A stretch of DNA of 64,000 nucleotides. Origin: Rhizophagus irregularis. Lineage: Eukaryota > Glomeromycota > Glomeromycetes > Glomerales > Glomeraceae. How positions within the stretch are numbered: position 1 is the first letter of the stretch; every line of letters starts with the position of its first letter. The stretch is taken from assembly GCF_026210795.1 (NCBI RefSeq), contig NC_089440.1:1426001-1490000 (forward strand), written 5' to 3'. Under the pieces are notes generated by a model that ran no database searches, was not told the DNA's origin, and worked only from the letters and a program-made list of their open reading frames with translations. Shown piece by piece: positions 21,178 through 35,612 of the stretch. The position numbers were made by a program, and so were the translations under genes.

Positions 21178-23120
21178 TTAAAAATTGCAAACGAAAATTA
21201 CGAATTTATGAAATTTTATGTTCATATGCTATATACGTTTAAACTGTGAAATATTTGAAATATTAATAATCATATTTAGAATCCAATTTTAAAACTATAT
21301 TATATAAAATCATTTCACATTTATTAATAGATAGTAACACTGAACTCACCAAGATGTTAATAAAATGAAATTATTAATAATTTAGATAAACCGATACTGT
21401 TACTATCGCTCCAACATGTTTTCTTTAATATCATTCATGGGAAATTGCTGTAGGTCATGAGATAAAAAATGTCCATTTGAAAGGAAAGAATGCCATGTCC
21501 TGTTAAAAATTTATCTTTTTTAAGTACAATTCTCAACTATCATATGCGGGTTTACACTTATCATCATTTTACTGGATAAATTTGGCCAACATTACACATT
21601 AGCATGAAAAACATAAATATTCATGTGATTAAAACGGTTATGACCAGGTGTAACACGTATAATAATCATTTTAAGTATAGCGAATATGATGAAAAAAGGT
21701 TCACAAATTGTTTAATATGATACAGAATTACAGATTATCCAAACATTTCTATCACTTTTACATTTATTTTCCGTTATTTTCTATTATGGAACGTGTAATA
21801 TTCGCGTCGTCTTACTATTTTAAGTTCATGAAAGCGTCGATCTCGGAATTTTGAGAAACATAACCTTTCATAGTTTCACCTACTAGAATTTATATTTATT
21901 ACATATATTAGTATATTACACATAAACGTTGTGTCATATTTTTCTTCTTTTATTGCATTTTCAATTTGCAAATTTACAAGAAAAGACCATTTGGATCATT
22001 GAGACAATAAAAAATTAAATCATCCTCCCGGATTATATATTATGGATTTATGATTAACCGGATTAAAAAAAGTTGCTTTTAAAACTGCTAACCCCGTTAA
22101 TCATACGGAACCCTTGTGTCCAAACATCAAGTATTAGTTCCCTTGCGGATCGCTTTTTTATAAGGGATGAAAATTGACAAAATTTGACGTAAGGAATTTT
22201 ATTTGGGTAATACGTATTATCAAACATCAAACAAAAATTCTTGGATGTATTAAAATATTAAACGTATACGACATATACGATGTATACGTAATAAAATTTC
22301 ATAATATTCTGGGGATTCCCAACATAAATTAAATTAAAAAAATTGACCAATAAAAACTTTAAAATGATCACCTGGGCGTAAATTTTAATTACGTATAATA
22401 ATATTATTTATCGATCAAAAGATCTTTTTACCGACTTTGTCAACATTTTTTTTTTTACTCCGTTTTTGAATTATTCGACTAACCTTTTTATGTAATTTTG
22501 CATGAATTTGTAAATTTGCACAATGGATATCAAAGCGTACATTGACAAAAGTACAACGTCAAAAAAAAAAATTTTTTTGCCATTTCCGAATTCGGGTTTC
22601 TCATGTCCTTTTTATTAATCGTTATCGGTATTACAATTTATTACAATTTGAACCTTTTTTTTTTTTTGTTGTTTCTATATTATCAGATTTTTTTTTCCAC
22701 TAAATTTTCTTCTTTAAATAACAATACTTTTTTGTTTTTTTCTTATTATTTTTTGGTCATAATACCCAAAAACGATATTTATTTAAAAGCTCTTCTAGAG
22801 AACAAAATAGTCAAGTCGGTATCAAAAATATATATATATATATATATATTTTAATACTTATATATATGTGTGTATGTATGTATATATGTATATAATATAT
22901 ATAACGTATATATTAATTTTTTTATCAACTAACCCTAATATATATATTTTCACTTCAAAAATACTTCTTTTTTTATAACACGCGCGTCTAGATCCCAAAT
23001 TTTGGGAGAAATATAGAATAATAAAAGACAATTTAACCAAAAAAGAAAAAAAAAATTTCTCATACTTTCTTTTTTATTATAATAGCATACAATCAATAAG
23101 ACTTTTTATTGTCAAATACA
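21178..23120. other. Intergenic stretch upstream of the coiled-coil gene
   Basis: AT-rich, no supported gene. A TATATA/TATG microsatellite occupies about 22830-22915. A pyrimidine-rich leader and aataagac precede the coding start at 23121. Confidence 0.55.
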
Positions 23121-26100
23121 ATGAGCGATAAAGATCGCTCTGGAAATTCAAAAGGCTCACAAGCCAACGAAAAGTCTAGTAAAAAATCAAAGAATTCTGC
23201 AGAAGGTAGCAGTAATGGAAATAATAGAAATGAGATACCATTTCAAGGTTTATCACCAGAAACTCAAAAACTTATAGAATCAATAAAAAATAATAATAGT
23301 AGTCCTAAAAGAAAGGATGTCCCTAATTCTATGGTGGAAGAAATTTTAAGGGAGGCTAAATTGAAAGCTGCTAGTCGTGGGATTGATATTAATCATGGAA
23401 CAAAATCTTCACGCGATGAAAACCGTAAAAACAGCAAGCATATCAAACCAATACCTTCAGTAGTTGCTTCTTCAAGTAATTTTGCTGGTCATAATGATGA
23501 TATTTTATCCGAATTAGATCATGATGATATAATATTAAAACATGGTGCCAAGGATTCAGGTTCTTTCATGTCAGATGAATTTGATGATAAAATAAAATCT
23601 AAAAAAATCAGTGAGGAGCAACAACAACAACAAAAAACGGATATTACAAAAAATAATGGTGTATCTCAACCAAATCGTTCACAATCACGTTCATATTTAC
23701 CAACTCGTTTGGCAAGTTTAATAGGGATTGGCACCGGTGATAATAATGTAACCGATGAATCGAATTCTAATGCTGATAATAACAAAATAACAGTAGATAA
23801 TTCTTCAAAACCGAATATTGAAGAACCTTTTGAACTTGAAAATGATGACAAAAATGTTAATGTTAAATCTTTGGATTCTTCCAATAAAAATAATAATTCA
23901 AAAGATGGACCTGGTGTAACAATTGATACTAATGTAGAACGTTCTAATCGTAAAGAACAACGTTATATAGTAAGACCTCGTTTAACCAAAAAAAGAGCCG
24001 TAATACGTCGTGCTAGTGCTAGACTTGTTCAACCCTCGAGTAATGATTATCAACGTTCCTCAAAGTCTCCCCTCAAGACTGTGGAGATATCAAATAATGA
24101 ACTGGATGAAATCAATGCTCAATTTGAGGAAACATTAAATCAATTTTCAAAAAGGTACCAGGATTCAACAGTTGCACTTGCTGAAAAGTCTCATTTATTA
24201 AAAAGGAACCAAGAATTACATCATAATCTTGCTTCCAAAGAGGAAGAAATTGAATATCTTAAAAATGAATTATGGGAGGCTGGAAATAAAATTCAGAATT
24301 ATGAATCTGATTTAAAGGATATCATTGAACAACAACTAGAACCTCTTACACTTACTCATGAAGACTTAGTAAGAATAGAAAGAGAAATGGAAGATCAAGA
24401 AGTACTAATTGGTGGTTATCAGAAGGAGAATGATAAATTGGTCAATGAAATAAAAAGTTTGAATGAACGGTTAAGAATTTCGGATTTGGAACAAGAAAAA
24501 CAACTTAATAAAACTCATGAGTTATATGGAGAAATTGATCATTTGAAGGAATTGTTATATGAGAGAGAAACTCAAGAGACTGTACCAGAAGGAACTATTC
24601 AACAGATTGATGAATTAAAGAAAGAGATTGAACGGTTGAAAGAGAAGGAAAAAACTTACGAATTTAAGGAACTTGCTTTAAAGGGAATGGATGATTTGAA
24701 AAAGGAGTTGAGTGATCTAAGAGATAGGGAAAGTGAATATATGATTAAAATTGATGATATGGAACATCAATTATCATTAGCACGTGATGAAATTGATGCT
24801 GTGTCTCAGGAAAGAATGGAATCGTTAGAAAAAATGACGGAAGAGATGAACATCATGAAATTTACTTATGAATCACAAATTGAAGGTGTTAAAAAGGATG
24901 TGATTTCAAAGGACGGACGTGAAACTCGTTTCAAAAAATTACAAGGTGCTATTGAAAAAATTGAAAGCAAGTTGAATTCAAATCCGGAAATAACTCAGAT
25001 TTGTACCGATTTACGAAGGGGCAATTTACTTCCTCCAAAGAAGAGACGCAAGTCTGCAGCGGATGGTTCTAAAAATATCAAAGAACCAACTACACCACGT
25101 TCTCCTACAACAAAGACTCTCAAAAAAGCTACATCACAATCTTCTTTAGGTGGAATGTCACGTGCTAGCGCCGTAACTAGTCCCACACCTTCAGTTTTAT
25201 CCAGTGTAAGTGCTTTTAGCGGTAAGGATGATCTCATGGATTTACAAGAAGATGACCTCATTGATATTACTAATGAAGAATTTGCTGAAATGAAAGTTAA
25301 ACTCATGAAAAGTGAAAAAGAAAATCAATCTTCACGTGAGACCATTGAAAAATTAGAGGATGAATTAAAATCTTTACAAGAAATAAATATTAACCTTGAA
25401 AAGGAACTAGAAACTTTGAAAAAAGATCACGCTGAAAAAAAAGAACATTATGAACAAAAAATGCGTGAGATGGAAGAACTTTTATTGGAACTTCCTTCTG
25501 CCGATTCAACAGAAAACAGTATGGCCGCCAATAACAATCCAATACCTCCTCAACCTGCACCAAATTTAATACAAGATTTAGAAACTAAGCAAAAAATTAT
25601 TGAAGAATTAGTGGGTAAATTAAAAAGAAAGGAAGAACAGTTAGAATATTACCAAAATGCTTACCTTGAAAAAACTGAAGAATTTGAAGAATACGTTGAA
25701 AAGGTTAAGAATGCAAACCAATCATCTACAAATGGTGGTACGGCAGTTGTTAATGCGGGTGCCTCTACTGCACCTAGTGGGACCGAGGTTACACCTAACT
25801 TTGACGCTTTTAAATTTCTTAGTGATGCTTTATCTTTTGATGATGGAATTGGAGATCTTTCTTCTTTACCTATCACTAGTGATATTATGGGACTTTTTGG
25901 AGGTCTTGGTGACAACCAAGAAATATCAGTTATCGAGAAACTTATTGCTCAACTCGAACGTACTATTGTTGAAAGAACGATGCAACTTGGTGCTGCTCAC
26001 CAACGAGCTAGTGACGCTGAATCTAAATTATTAGCTCTCTCTCGAGAAAAAATGTCTTGGGGAAGTGGGTATGATACCACTGTTAAACAACTAAAGGCAC

Positions 26101-27047
26101 AAGTTGAGTATTTACAGGAGTTATTACAGATGGAAAGAAAGGTAGCGAGGAAAGAAATGAGTGATGGAACAATTTCAGGTAACGATACAACGAAATCATC
26201 AAATGAATCAAAAGTTGAACAAGTTACAAAGTCAACTCCAGTTTCAACAATGGATATTCAAAAGCTTCGAAGCCAAATTGAATCGCTCACCGCTGAAAAT
26301 ATTACATTAAAGGCTGAACTAACCACATCCGAAGCAATTAGACAAGCTATTCACGAAAATACATTGACCATTTTACAACAGACCACCAAAACTAATCTTG
26401 CCACAGATGAAGATATAGCAGGATTAAGGTGTCAATCAATGGAAAAAGAGGCAGAAATCAATGTCTGGAAAGGAAGATGTACTGGTTTAGAAAACGTTGT
26501 TGAACGTCAACGTGAGTTACTTACACTCGTTGTACCTTCACTCCCAGAAAATAAAGCCTTAGATGGAAAGACACGTGACATAACAAAAATTCTTGCGGAT
26601 GATGGAATTGATTCTAAAGTAATTGAAGGTTTAAATGAAACTGCAAGGAAGCTTGTCCAACAACTTCGGGAGGAGAATGCAATTTTGCGACAAACTATCG
26701 TTGCTCGTCAACAAATAATAAATAAAAAGGTTGAGACTCCATCAGCACCGATTCCCGTTAATCCTACTACCACATCAACAACCGTACAACTTGAGATTCT
26801 TGCAAAACAAATTTCTGAGATTGAAACACGTTTCACGAAAAGAGAAAAGGAATTACAAGATATAATAGTAGAAACAAAACGTCAAGGTGAATTACAACTT
26901 GAGCGATGGAAAGCAAAATGGGGAGCCGTAATTGATAAGAAAAATTCTGAAATAAGAGGTTTTAGAAATGAATTAGAATCTTTAATGAAATGTTTGGGGA
27001 AATTGGACTCTGTTAAAGTAAATGGGAGTGATAATGGCGTTATATAA
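23121..27047 (+). CDS. Large coiled-coil protein, CEP162/QN1-like in part
   Basis: A single 3927-nt exon encodes 1308 aa. The open frame extends 12 nt upstream to a TTG, but the first ATG is at 23121. The N-terminal ~320 residues are polar and probably disordered, with a basic cluster (RPRLTKKRAVIRRASAR, near residue 290-305). Long coiled coils cover about 330-620, 730-860 and 960-1290. A basic PPKKRRK signal lies near residue 638 and could be a nuclear import signal. The stretch HEDLVRIEREMEDQEVLIGG followed by YQKENDKL recalls CEP162/QN1-type centrosomal proteins; this is from memory of the family and is tentative. There is no CAP-Gly, motor or ATPase motif. Absence of introns is unusual beside its intron-rich neighbours. 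A structural, cytoskeletal or spindle-pole role is inferred. Confidence 0.8.
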   Translation: MSDKDRSGNSKGSQANEKSSKKSKNSAEGSSNGNNRNEIPFQGLSPETQKLIESIKNNNSSPKRKDVPNSMVEEILREAKLKAASRGIDINHGTKSSRDENRKNSKHIKPIPSVVASSSNFAGHNDDILSELDHDDIILKHGAKDSGSFMSDEFDDKIKSKKISEEQQQQQKTDITKNNGVSQPNRSQSRSYLPTRLASLIGIGTGDNNVTDESNSNADNNKITVDNSSKPNIEEPFELENDDKNVNVKSLDSSNKNNNSKDGPGVTIDTNVERSNRKEQRYIVRPRLTKKRAVIRRASARLVQPSSNDYQRSSKSPLKTVEISNNELDEINAQFEETLNQFSKRYQDSTVALAEKSHLLKRNQELHHNLASKEEEIEYLKNELWEAGNKIQNYESDLKDIIEQQLEPLTLTHEDLVRIEREMEDQEVLIGGYQKENDKLVNEIKSLNERLRISDLEQEKQLNKTHELYGEIDHLKELLYERETQETVPEGTIQQIDELKKEIERLKEKEKTYEFKELALKGMDDLKKELSDLRDRESEYMIKIDDMEHQLSLARDEIDAVSQERMESLEKMTEEMNIMKFTYESQIEGVKKDVISKDGRETRFKKLQGAIEKIESKLNSNPEITQICTDLRRGNLLPPKKRRKSAADGSKNIKEPTTPRSPTTKTLKKATSQSSLGGMSRASAVTSPTPSVLSSVSAFSGKDDLMDLQEDDLIDITNEEFAEMKVKLMKSEKENQSSRETIEKLEDELKSLQEININLEKELETLKKDHAEKKEHYEQKMREMEELLLELPSADSTENSMAANNNPIPPQPAPNLIQDLETKQKIIEELVGKLKRKEEQLEYYQNAYLEKTEEFEEYVEKVKNANQSSTNGGTAVVNAGASTAPSGTEVTPNFDAFKFLSDALSFDDGIGDLSSLPITSDIMGLFGGLGDNQEISVIEKLIAQLERTIVERTMQLGAAHQRASDAESKLLALSREKMSWGSGYDTTVKQLKAQVEYLQELLQMERKVARKEMSDGTISGNDTTKSSNESKVEQVTKSTPVSTMDIQKLRSQIESLTAENITLKAELTTSEAIRQAIHENTLTILQQTTKTNLATDEDIAGLRCQSMEKEAEINVWKGRCTGLENVVERQRELLTLVVPSLPENKALDGKTRDITKILADDGIDSKVIEGLNETARKLVQQLREENAILRQTIVARQQIINKKVETPSAPIPVNPTTTSTTVQLEILAKQISEIETRFTKREKELQDIIVETKRQGELQLERWKAKWGAVIDKKNSEIRGFRNELESLMKCLGKLDSVKVNGSDNGVI

Positions 27048-27914
27048 TAAAAAGGTACTTTTTTTTTATTTAGATTATTTAGATTGTAATATTTTTATTT
27101 AAATAGTTAAAACTTGGAATTTAATTATATCAAAAATTCCCATGTAATGAGGAGAGAGAGGGGAAAAAATTTTTTTTATAGTAACTGAAGGCGATTATAA
27201 TAATGATTGCCTTAAAATTGCCCCATTCTGCTGTTTCTTTTTTGGAGATGGAAATCAGTGATTAAATATGTTGTTAGGTGAGGATTTAGTTCATCACTTG
27301 TATGACTTTAAGGGGTTTGATTCATATTTAGGACAAAGCCGATGTGGATAGTTTAAAAAATTTTTTTTTGTAAAATATTAATTGAAATATATACAATATA
27401 TACATTGTTTTTTACACCTATAAAATTTCACAGAATATCAATTTGCCTTAACCATAAAAAATACGGATCATTTCTAAAAAATTAATTTCCAAGCTTTTTA
27501 CAAGGAATTAAAAATCAGTTTAACTTAATATATATATAACTAATTTAATATGAGATGCACAATAATATTTAAAGTTTAAAAATAACTAGTATTTTTCAAG
27601 TTTTTAATAATATATTTTTCATGTGAATCATATTGTGAAGAAGAATTGGTTATTTATACATGCTAGTCTAACATTAAATGCGATCCAATATGCACTGTAA
27701 ATTCGATTGTCTTTGTCTAAATTAATCTCTTGCAACACGCGTGGCGTTAATATACAATTTATTTGGTGGTTGTACGAGCGATCAAAGTTTTTTGTGGAAG
27801 TTGTGGAAGTTGTGGAAGTTGTTTGTTGTGTTAGTTGAAACTTGATAATAATAATGAAACTTAAATAACTTTTCTATATCACACCATTATTTACAAATTT
27901 TTATTATCAAAAAA
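27048..27914. other. Intergenic stretch
   Basis: 3' region of the coiled-coil gene followed by the upstream region of the ankyrin gene. A short direct repeat gttgtggaa (three copies) lies near 27795-27822. No gene seen. Confidence 0.6.
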
Positions 27915-30900
27915 ATGAAGCCACTTAACAAAGGTAAGTTACAAATGCAAAGCTTCAAAATTTGTACACAAATTTTTATATCTAACTTCTTGTTCCTTTA
28001 GGTTTTGTTAAATTATCTTTTCCAAGACACAGCAAGAAAACCAACAAACAACTTTCTCCATTACTTGGCCCAATCAACGATCCGCCTGTAGTGAACTCTA
28101 ATGAGATTTCTAATGATTCTGATAATAAGAGGAATTCAATTCAGGAATCTCCGGCTGATACCTTACAACCACTAGAAAACATTCCCAAAATTACAATACC
28201 TGAAAATGAAAGTGACGAAAATCCCTCACCGCTACCAAAATCACAATCAGCTACAGAACTTCGACCACCGGCAGCTGCTAAAGCTGTTCGTTCTTCATCA
28301 CAGACTGACATTTTATATCCAAATTCTATAAATCGACATCCAAACTGTCTGTCAATGATCACGTCAAGCGACTCAGCGAAAGCTAGTACTATAACGTCTG
28401 TGCGTAAGCACAGTTTACCACAAGTCATGGATTTGTTTCCAAATCAAAATCAGCTAATTAAACCATATATGACTTTAGCAGAATTTAAAAAAATTGATGA
28501 ATTTCCTCGACAACAAAGAGCCATTTTGGCTGCATTGCAACGTCAAGATAATCGATTAAGAAAAGAGGGGGTCATAAAAGAGATGAAGAAGGCCTCTTTA
28601 AGAGGGAAAAGAGGTAGCTTATAATTGATTTCATCTTTTTTTTTTTTACTCTTTAGTTAAATATAATTAAATTGTTTTACTTATTTTATAAAATTTCTAA
28701 AAGAACGAAAAATTACAAAGACAGAATCAACTACTAATAGGTCGATACCTCTAGTAAGACGAGGTTCTTCTAGTGGTAGTGTTGCTCTGAAATTTTTTGG
28801 AATTAAAAAGGGTAAAAAACGAACCACATCAGGTAATTAATAATGTCCCCGATTTGCTCCGAAAATTAATATAGGTTTAAGCTTTTGTTTAAAATGTGTT
28901 TGATTATTATATTAATCACTTTCTGACTCCTATTTATACAAATTAGTTTTATTAAACAATCTAATCTTGGCTATTAGAGATCATAAAACTTCAGATGCAT
29001 TAGCAATCCTTTCCCAAATATCCAGTACTACACTGAAAAAGAAAAAAAATGGAGAGGTGAATAAAGCATTTTTATTGGCTATGGCACATCGTTTAGAAGA
29101 TATAACATTATCCATGTATGAACGTGGTTTTCCGAGTGATGTAAATTCACCAATATTCTCTAAACCAAAGAATGCTGATCGTGGTGGCATTTCAGGATTA
29201 AAATTTCCAAGTTATTTCATTTTGGCTGTAGCACTTGGATTGCATGATCTTGTCAAAGCAATGATAAAGGTAACTTTCAATATGTATATACGTATATATA
29301 CGTGTATATATTATATTATATACATACATGTTTATTAATTATTTATTATTTCGATAACGTTACTACTAAATTTATAGCGAGCCAATATGAATCAAGCATG
29401 GTTTGGGTTAACACCTTTAATTATTGCTACAGCTCAGGCATCCCGTGCACCTGCAATAGATCGTCGTTCAACAACATCCAATATCATAATTATTATAAAA
29501 TTATTTTTGGATCATGGTGCAGACCCATCACAAGGGTTACCATTAGAACAGTTTAATACACTGAGACGACTAAAGTCAAAAAAATATATGAGAAAATTGG
29601 AGGTTTTGAATTTACTTGATTCGGCAAATGTACCAAGTAAATCACATAAAACCTTTTCAGTACCTCACCAACTTGGTAGCAATGATATAAGTGCAAAGAA
29701 GGCTAAAGAAGATATGGAAAAATTCGCCAAGGGGAAATGGGTGCTTCCAATAGACATCGCTGCTATATCGGGAGACATTGAACTAGTTAAGATTCTTCTT
29801 TCAAAGTTAGTTATTAAATATTTATCAATTAGAATTGTTATTATAATCTATATATTTTTTAATATAATACTTGTACTTTACTTTTTAGGATGGAAGGATC
29901 GAATATCGCAAGCAGTTCTTTTTGTCTTTCTATACAGAATGATGATGTAATGCTTACCCTTGAGCTTGTTCATGCAGGTGCAAATGTTAACCAAAAGAAT
30001 TTTAGGTTCGTTACTTATATTTTCTCTTAAAATAAATAAATAAATATATATATATTTTTTTAATAATTTTTCATGCGTTAATATTTCTAAAATTTAGAGG
30101 AAGTACAGCTTTACATCGTGCTGCACGTTCAGGTCATATAGAGATGGTTGTGGTATTATTACAATTGGGTGCAAATGTCAATATTAAAGACGATAACGAT
30201 TGGTATATAATATTTGCTTTGTAAATGTGATTAATAATGAGGTGTGATATTCAATTTTTAATTTTATTTTTAGGACCCCACTTCATGAAGCAATAAGTCA
30301 AAAACATTTGGACGTTTGTCCAATTTTAGTGGCCGCTGGTGCAGACTTAACTATTAATAACAATTTAGATAAAACACCGAAAGAGTTAGGAATTGAATGT
30401 GGTTTAACTCCAGAACAAGTTGATCAATGCTTAAGTATGCTTTATTATATTTTTCTACAAGTTATTTTGGTTTATATTAATTAACTTAATTCGTTTCGAT
30501 TCAGATGCAACCAATAATACACATAGTATATATAATGATAAAAATAAAATAATAGTGAATCAAAAGCGGGATTCTTCAATTTCAAATGGTGCACCACCTT
30601 CTCCAAGAAAGCGATTCGGAACATTTCCGAAAAAGTCGCAAAATCTTACATCTATTTTAATGGGTAGTAGTAGCACAGAAAGCATCAAGGTACGTTCGAA
30701 TAAAAATTAGCAACCCCACCAAAATTGTGCAAATTATTTACAAATTGGTTGAAAGGCGGTTGAAAATTAAATCATTACTTTTATAATAATTTGGACTTTA
30801 GATTTTGATATTTAATTGAGGGAAATTTGTAATTTTATTGCACTATTATATTACCATAATTCAACCCTTGTAGATTATCATTTATTTGTATTCTATTAAA

Positions 30901-30971
30901 TTACCTATTTAATTTACATTTTATAGCATTCTCAAAAAAAAGAAGCAATACAAAAGCTTTTCGATAATTAA
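27915..30971 (+). CDS. Ankyrin-repeat protein
   Basis: Ten exons (27915-27933, 28002-28613, 28704-28832, 28947-29269, 29378-29805, 29889-30005, 30098-30202, 30274-30434, 30505-30689, 30927-30971) keep phase throughout and give 707 aa. The N-terminal ~250 residues are Ser/Thr/Pro-rich and probably disordered. Ankyrin-type helices start near residue 260 and include LTPLIIATAQA with LFLDHGADPSQG, LPIDIAAISGDIELVKILLS, LTLELVHAGANVNQKNF, STALHRAARSGHIEMVVVLL and TPLHEAISQKHLDVCPILVA. The C-terminus is basic (SPRKRFGTFPKKSQ). No catalytic domain is seen, so a protein-binding adaptor is likely; the partner is unknown. It converges on RVB1, with 341 bp between the two coding ends. Confidence 0.88.
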
Positions 30972-31312
30972 TTTTTATATTCTTTGTATATATTTACACT
31001 TATTAAGGTATAGTCATATAGTTTTATATGCATAAATACATCTATCAGAAATAGCATAATTTCCTGTATTAGCAAGTCTTAACAGGTTAATTTTATTTTC
31101 AAAACATTTTTGTTGATTCTTAAGTGATCATGATTAGATCCTTCACTTGCATTTTCATACCAAAATCTATCTGAATCTCTGATTAACAACCATAATTACT
31201 CAGACCTCATTATTTATTATGAAACGTATCGTGCTAAAAAATTAAAAAAAAATTTGTCAAAAAAAAAAATAGTATGTAAAAAAAATAAATGTCTCAATAA
31301 TAAATTGCATTA

Positions 31313-33176
<1,864 letters not shown>

Positions 33177-35612
33177 TATGTTGAATGCTAAAGAGCCGAA
33201 AAATTTAAACGTGATTTCGTGTGGTTAAATCAGATAAATGAGATAATCCTTGATTATCCAATAAAATTAGCTGTAATCGCGGGTTACTTTTTATGGAAAT
33301 CGACCTTAAAAAAAATTAATAAAATTAATGAAATTTGATATCGATATCGTTTATTTGTTTATTTATTCTTTATGTAAACAATCTTTTAAGTTATTTTTCA
33401 AAAAATTATAAATCTCATTATTGTAAACTTCTTTATTGTTGTATTTGTGAAAACGAATTTACATTCAAAACAAAAGCTAGGGCTGCTAAGCATCATAATT
33501 ATTTATCCTAATAAATTTTCTTTGATAATTCTTTGCCAATATCTTTGTTGCCATCAATTTTTCTGCTTGGTCGGGTAGAGCATCATTCAAATTTATTTTC
33601 AAGCACGCTAACGATAGGAAGTGTGCTACGCCATGTTTCTGTGAGTATGGACTCATTAGCTCTGCAACATACGCACATTTTCTACAAGGTTCTTTGATTA
33701 AGGTCCACTGATTCTGGAAGGGAATCGGCTACGTACCTTCCTTATAATCTTCTTTTTTGTGTTACAGAAATCCAAAATAAGTTATCAACAGATGTTGAAA
33801 GATATTCAAAACAATAAATGCATCTCGATCCCATTTTCTTAAAACATTCCTTGCGATTTGCTTGTTTACAGATGTTACAGATTATCATTCATCTCACCCA
33901 CCGAGCCAGAACCCAGTTTTACAATTATAAAACCTGTTGGCAATGCTCCGATAGGAAATTTTTAGTAAATGGAGGAAAATAGTAAAATACTTTATTGATT
34001 ATTGTGCCTTCAATTTTTCTCTCTGCTTGCCCTTATTACTCCAAATTTTCTCTTTAAGAGACATATTTTTGACTGTTTTCCAGTTTTGGATATGAACGAT
34101 TAGATGTAAATGATTGTGCAATTTCGATGATAATCAATGAGAATTGCATCGTGTCTCAACCGTTCTCCAGTTGTTACTTTTCCAGATGTACGTCTTCATG
34201 GAAACTTTCAACTGGATATTCATTCAAGATTCACAATTGAAATCTAAGAGTATTGATGATAGGGTGTTGAATGGAAACCCAGTATTGAATATCGGAAATC
34301 AAGGCATAATCATAATTTTTCATCCAAATTTCTCATTACTGTCCATAGGCAAAATACTGTTTCAATGTATTGATCAAAATTATTTCCGTGAAACAATACT
34401 GTATATACTTCTAGTGTAGTAGAAACTAGATTGTCCAACAACTCTATAAATGTGCGATATTCAATATCTTTTTGATTGTCCAAATTGTGCGAAAATATAA
34501 GGTTTTATGATATCCCACCCTGCATGCTCCAGATAAAGTAGGAGGTTAATATGTCAAGGCTATTCGAATTTTTGTACGATTGCTCTTCGAATATATAATT
34601 GATCCGGAAAATCAGCAGGAACGGGTATAATATATAATTCTTTAAATATAATTTTTCTTCGGACAATCTTTTTAATATAGATAAATAACGTAATTAATAC
34701 TTATAATAATTACTGGAAATAAAATTACATTTACCCAAATAGTATAATCAATACTTTTAAATGATCATTCATATTTTATAAACCCTATTGGTATAAAATA
34801 ATTAATTTAGTTATATTAAATCCTCGAACATGTTTTCTGATAGCCTGCATTATAAAAATATAATAACAAGTTTCTACTAGATCGGATTCATTTGATGCTA
34901 TAATGAAAGCCAGGTGAATTTTGCACATTGTAGCCAATTGGCAAATTCAGCCATGCGAATTAAGTACCTGTTTAAGCAACATGGCATCAACGCCATTTGA
35001 ATTATTGAATAATAATGAATTTGACGCGAACAATGGAATTGGAAGGGTATTATTCGTGTTAAGTAAAAAGAGTTACCATGTGAATTCTGAGAACTGCAAT
35101 AACAGTTTAAAAAATTTTAATCTACACTAACTATTGCATACTGTATATAATTTTTGCCAACTTTAGTTGGAGGATTTAAAATTAGATCTGTGATCGTCAA
35201 ATTTTGATCAAAAAAATTTTAGCCAATCATTTTTCATAAATTTTAATTTTTTTTTTAAAAAAAAATTTTTTTTCTCATCGTTGTCAGAGTGAGTTTTATA
35301 CTCTCTATATTTGACCGATTTGTAAAAACGCTTAAAAATTGTAATATGTTATTTCATACAAATTCTCTTTTTGTTTCAGGCTTGATTTTAATTTTCTTCA
35401 ATTGCATTTTTTTGAAAACAATTTTTTTAAAGAAAAGAATTATTGCTAACCCTCAAAGCTTAGTTTGTTTCCTTCACAGTTAAAAAAAGAAAAAACTAAT
35501 AAATTTAATTTAAACGTCATTTATCAAGCAAAAACAACTTGATTATCCAAAAATTATATCACCAAATAATTTCGAAAAAAGCTCCAAACAAAATATAATC
35601 AAAAAATTCACC
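33177..35612. other. Intergenic region between divergent RVB1 and UTP17
   Basis: About 2.4 kb. The first ~250 bp upstream of RVB1 and the last ~200 bp before UTP17 should contain their promoters. Between 33486 and 33893 the minus strand has coding-like pieces (listed separately). Open frames at 34144-34419 and 34921-35130 on the + strand have no recognisable motif and are not called. Confidence 0.5.
33486..33893 (-). pseudogene. Possible cysteine-rich gene remnant
   Basis: Two open blocks lie in order on the minus strand. The first (about 33893-33745) reads CNICKQANRKECFKK then MGSRCIYCFEYLSTS. The second (about 33713-33486) reads NQWTLIKEPCRKCAYVAELM and continues for about 55 residues to TAG. 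The CxxC...CxxC...CxxC spacing suggests a zinc-binding fold. A stop and an awkward short gap separate the blocks, and no start codon is certain, so this is either a decayed gene or one whose introns I have not resolved. Confidence 0.35.

Noticed and set aside
24995-25915. Antisense and shifted frames (84-125 aa) inside the coiled-coil gene
   Set aside because: They are shadows of the 1308-aa frame.
23121-27047. Dynactin p150/CAP-Gly assignment for the large coiled-coil gene
   Set aside because: No CAP-Gly motif is present near the N-terminus, and the coiled-coil pattern alone is not diagnostic.
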